This document shows, in pieces, positions 4,148 to 5,878 of a DNA stretch of 5,878 nucleotides; position 1 is the first letter of the stretch, and each line of letters begins with the position of its first letter. Source of the stretch: Spirochaetaceae bacterium (GTDB lineage: Bacteria > Spirochaetota > Spirochaetia > Treponematales > Breznakiellaceae); the NCBI GenBank assembly GCA_031265635.1, contig JAISCK010000122.1:1-5878 (forward strand), in the 5' to 3' direction. The notes under the pieces are model-generated. The model was not told the origin of the DNA, did not search any database, and was given only the letters and a program-made list of their open reading frames with translations. The position numbers and the translations under genes are program-made.

Positions 4148-5878
4148 ATGAAGCGTACCGTTACCTGCGGGGCCCTGCGGAAAGAGGATACGGGCAGGAG
4201 GATCACCCTCAACGGCTGGGTTCACAGAAAGCGGGATCACGGGGGGATTTCTTTTATCAACCTGAGGGATCGTTACGGGATTACCCAGGTGGTGGTGGAT
4301 ACCGGCGCCCCAGCGGAACTGACGGCCCTTGCTTCGGATCTGCACAACGAATACTGCCTGGCCGTAGAAGGCACGGTACGGCCCCGGCCGGACGCCATGA
4401 TAAACCCCGAAATGCCCACCGGCGAAATCGAGGTGGCGGCGGAAAAAATAGCGGTTCTCAGCCGCGCGGAGACCCTGCCGTTTCAGGTTGACGCCGAGGC
4501 CGGGCCCAGGGAGGAACTGCGCCTCAAATACCGCTATCTGGATTTACGCTCCCAGGCCATGCAGCGGCGCCTGCGCCTGCGCAGCGAGGTCAGCTACGCG
4601 GTGCGGGAGTATATGACAGGCCAGGGGTTCTACGAAATCGAAACCCCGACTTTTATACGGTCCACGCCCGAAGGGGCGCGGGACTATCTGGTGCCCTCCC
4701 GGCTGTACCCCGGCAAATTTTACGCCCTGCCCCAGTCTCCCCAGCTCTACAAGCAGATCCTCATGGTCGCGGGATTTGACAAATATTTCCAGATTGCCCG
4801 CTGTTACCGCGACGAAGACGCCAGGGGGGACAGGCAGCCCGAATTCACCCAGATTGATATTGAAATGTCTTTTGTGGGCCGGGACGACGTGCTGGCCCTC
4901 TGCGAAGGGCTCATGGGCTATGTATTCAAAAAAACCCTGGACAAGGATCTGCCCGCCGGTTTTAAACGCCTCAGTTACGATGAGGCCATGGAGCGCTACG
5001 GCACGGACAAGCCGGATCTCCGTTTTGACATGCCCCTGCGGGACTTTGGCCCCTGGGCGGAAAAAAGTGAATTCCAGGCCTGTAAAGACGCCCTTGCCGC
5101 GGGGGGCGGGGTCAAGGCCCTGGTGGTTCCCGGCAAGGGGAAAAACGGCGAGGCTCTTTCCTATTCCCGTAAGCAGGTTGAGGAGCTTGAAGCCCAGGCG
5201 AAGATCTACAAGGCCAAAGGCCTGGCCTGGATGAAGGTCGGCCAGGGAAGCGCCCCGGCCCTGGAAGGAGGGGTTTCCAAATTCTTTGCCTCCCAGGCCG
5301 GGGATATTATCGCACGCCTGGAGGCCGGGCCGGGGGATCTCATCCTCATCGTGGCCGACGCCAAACGGAAGGTTGCCAACACGGCCCTCGGGGCGGTGCG
5401 CTCGAAGCTGGGCCGGGATCTGGGGTGCTGCGATCCCGGGCGCTTTGAATTTGTCTGGATTGTGGACTTCCCTCTCTTTGAATTCAACGAAGACGAGAAG
5501 CGCTGGGAAGCCGCCCACCACATGTTTTCCTATCCCCAGGAACAATACCACGCCACCCTGGAAAGCGACCCCGGCGCGGTGAGGGGGGATCTCTACGATC
5601 TGGTGCTGAACGGCTTTGAACTGGCCTCGGGTTCCATCCGTATCCACGATCCGGAACTGCAAAAACGGATCTTCAAAATCGCCGGCTTCGATCCGGCGGA
5701 GGCCGAGGCAAAGTTCGGCTTCCTCACCGAGGCCTTTAAATACGGGGCGCCCCCTCACGGCGGCATCGCCCCCGGCCTTGACCGGCTCGTGATGATCATG
5801 GCCGGGGAAACCTCGATTAAGGAAGTAATCGCCTTCCCGAAAAATTCTTTTGCCGTAAGCCCTCTGGACGAGAGCCCC
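4148..5878 (+). CDS. aspS: Aspartyl-tRNA synthetase (bacterial type), 3' end beyond window
   Basis: This class IIb synthetase attaches aspartate to tRNA-Asp in the cytoplasm. The frame is uninterrupted for 577 codons to the window edge; bacterial AspRS is about 590 residues, so only the extreme C-terminus is missing. The N-terminal OB-fold anticodon-binding domain (about 1-105) contains NGWVHRKRDHGG. Motif 1 ends near ETPTF and is followed by RSTPEGARDYLVPSR. The aspartate-site stretch QSPQLYKQ is at 196-203, and motif 2 is RCYRDEDARGDRQPEFTQID from 218. The bacterial GAD insertion spans roughly 290-420. Motif 3, PPHGGIAPGLDRL, has its Arg at 546. His31 is the residue linked to non-discriminating AspRS. 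The ATG at 4148 is chosen because homologues begin MKRT-CG; an in-frame ATG at 4139 would add MET. Only a weak GGA precedes it. It shares no operon with its left neighbours. Confidence 0.97.
   Translation, partial: MKRTVTCGALRKEDTGRRITLNGWVHRKRDHGGISFINLRDRYGITQVVVDTGAPAELTALASDLHNEYCLAVEGTVRPRPDAMINPEMPTGEIEVAAEKIAVLSRAETLPFQVDAEAGPREELRLKYRYLDLRSQAMQRRLRLRSEVSYAVREYMTGQGFYEIETPTFIRSTPEGARDYLVPSRLYPGKFYALPQSPQLYKQILMVAGFDKYFQIARCYRDEDARGDRQPEFTQIDIEMSFVGRDDVLALCEGLMGYVFKKTLDKDLPAGFKRLSYDEAMERYGTDKPDLRFDMPLRDFGPWAEKSEFQACKDALAAGGGVKALVVPGKGKNGEALSYSRKQVEELEAQAKIYKAKGLAWMKVGQGSAPALEGGVSKFFASQAGDIIARLEAGPGDLILIVADAKRKVANTALGAVRSKLGRDLGCCDPGRFEFVWIVDFPLFEFNEDEKRWEAAHHMFSYPQEQYHATLESDPGAVRGDLYDLVLNGFELASGSIRIHDPELQKRIFKIAGFDPAEAEAKFGFLTEAFKYGAPPHGGIAPGLDRLVMIMAGETSIKEVIAFPKNSFAVSPLDESP

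Noticed and set aside
4033..4491. 152-codon plus-strand frame at the aspS start
   Set aside because: It runs in another frame through the aspS N-terminal domain, and its product has low-complexity, family-free composition.
4544..5758. 404-codon open frame on the minus strand
   Set aside because: It lies wholly antisense to aspS, whose motifs 1-3 are certain. Long antisense frames are expected in GC-rich coding sequence, and the translation has no recognisable domain.
1..5878. CRISPR array, rRNA, insertion sequence or riboswitch
   Set aside because: No evenly spaced repeats, transposase motifs, terminal inverted repeats or recognisable riboswitch core were seen on either strand.

Overview
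The window looks like chromosomal DNA of a moderately GC-rich spirochaete, most likely a Treponema-type organism. This is inferred from the style of the acyl-CoA ligase, UPF0316 and AspRS proteins and from codon use; no rRNA or species marker is present, so the taxonomy is a moderate-confidence guess. Three housekeeping blocks flank a short accessory segment.

Left block (1-2418). The 5' part of a long-chain acyl-CoA synthetase/AMP-binding gene lies on the minus strand, running off the window at base 1. Divergent from it, on the plus strand, are a three-TM UPF0316 (DUF5698 + DUF2179) membrane protein and an S4-less RluA-family rRNA/tRNA pseudouridine synthase. Two related palindromes, each with arms TGTTC...AACT and AGTT...GAACA, sit in the acyl-CoA ligase leader (809-835) and between the two plus-strand genes (1582-1611). 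They look like members of a dispersed small-repeat family.

Accessory segment (about 2515-4041). Reading on the minus strand, this holds a 38-codon open remnant of an unidentified gene, a promoter (TTGAGG-17 bp-TATAAT), and a compact operon. The operon contains a HicB-like small protein, a UPF0175 antitoxin and a DUF3368 PIN-domain toxin. About 170 bp downstream is the 3' part (45 nt, canonical positions 29-73) of a tRNA-Asn(GUU) gene whose 5' half is absent. It is followed by a strong intrinsic terminator. A 3' tRNA fragment is the classic footprint of an integrative element's attachment site, and toxin-antitoxin cargo plus lower GC in part of the segment agree with that. No integrase and no second copy of the fragment are visible, so the element is decayed or rearranged.

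Right block (4042-5878). aspS (bacterial-type aspartyl-tRNA synthetase) begins at 4148 and runs off the right edge lacking only its last few residues. A near-consensus promoter (TTGCCA-17 bp-TATCAT) ends just upstream, predicting a leaderless or nearly leaderless mRNA. An 8+8 bp dyad overlaps its -35 box. The enzyme carries His at position 31, the residue associated with non-discriminating AspRS, so it may also charge tRNA-Asn with aspartate.

No wholly new system is provable from the sequence. The most distinctive features are the tRNA-Asn scar with its three-gene toxin-antitoxin operon, the palindrome family and the aspS promoter architecture.
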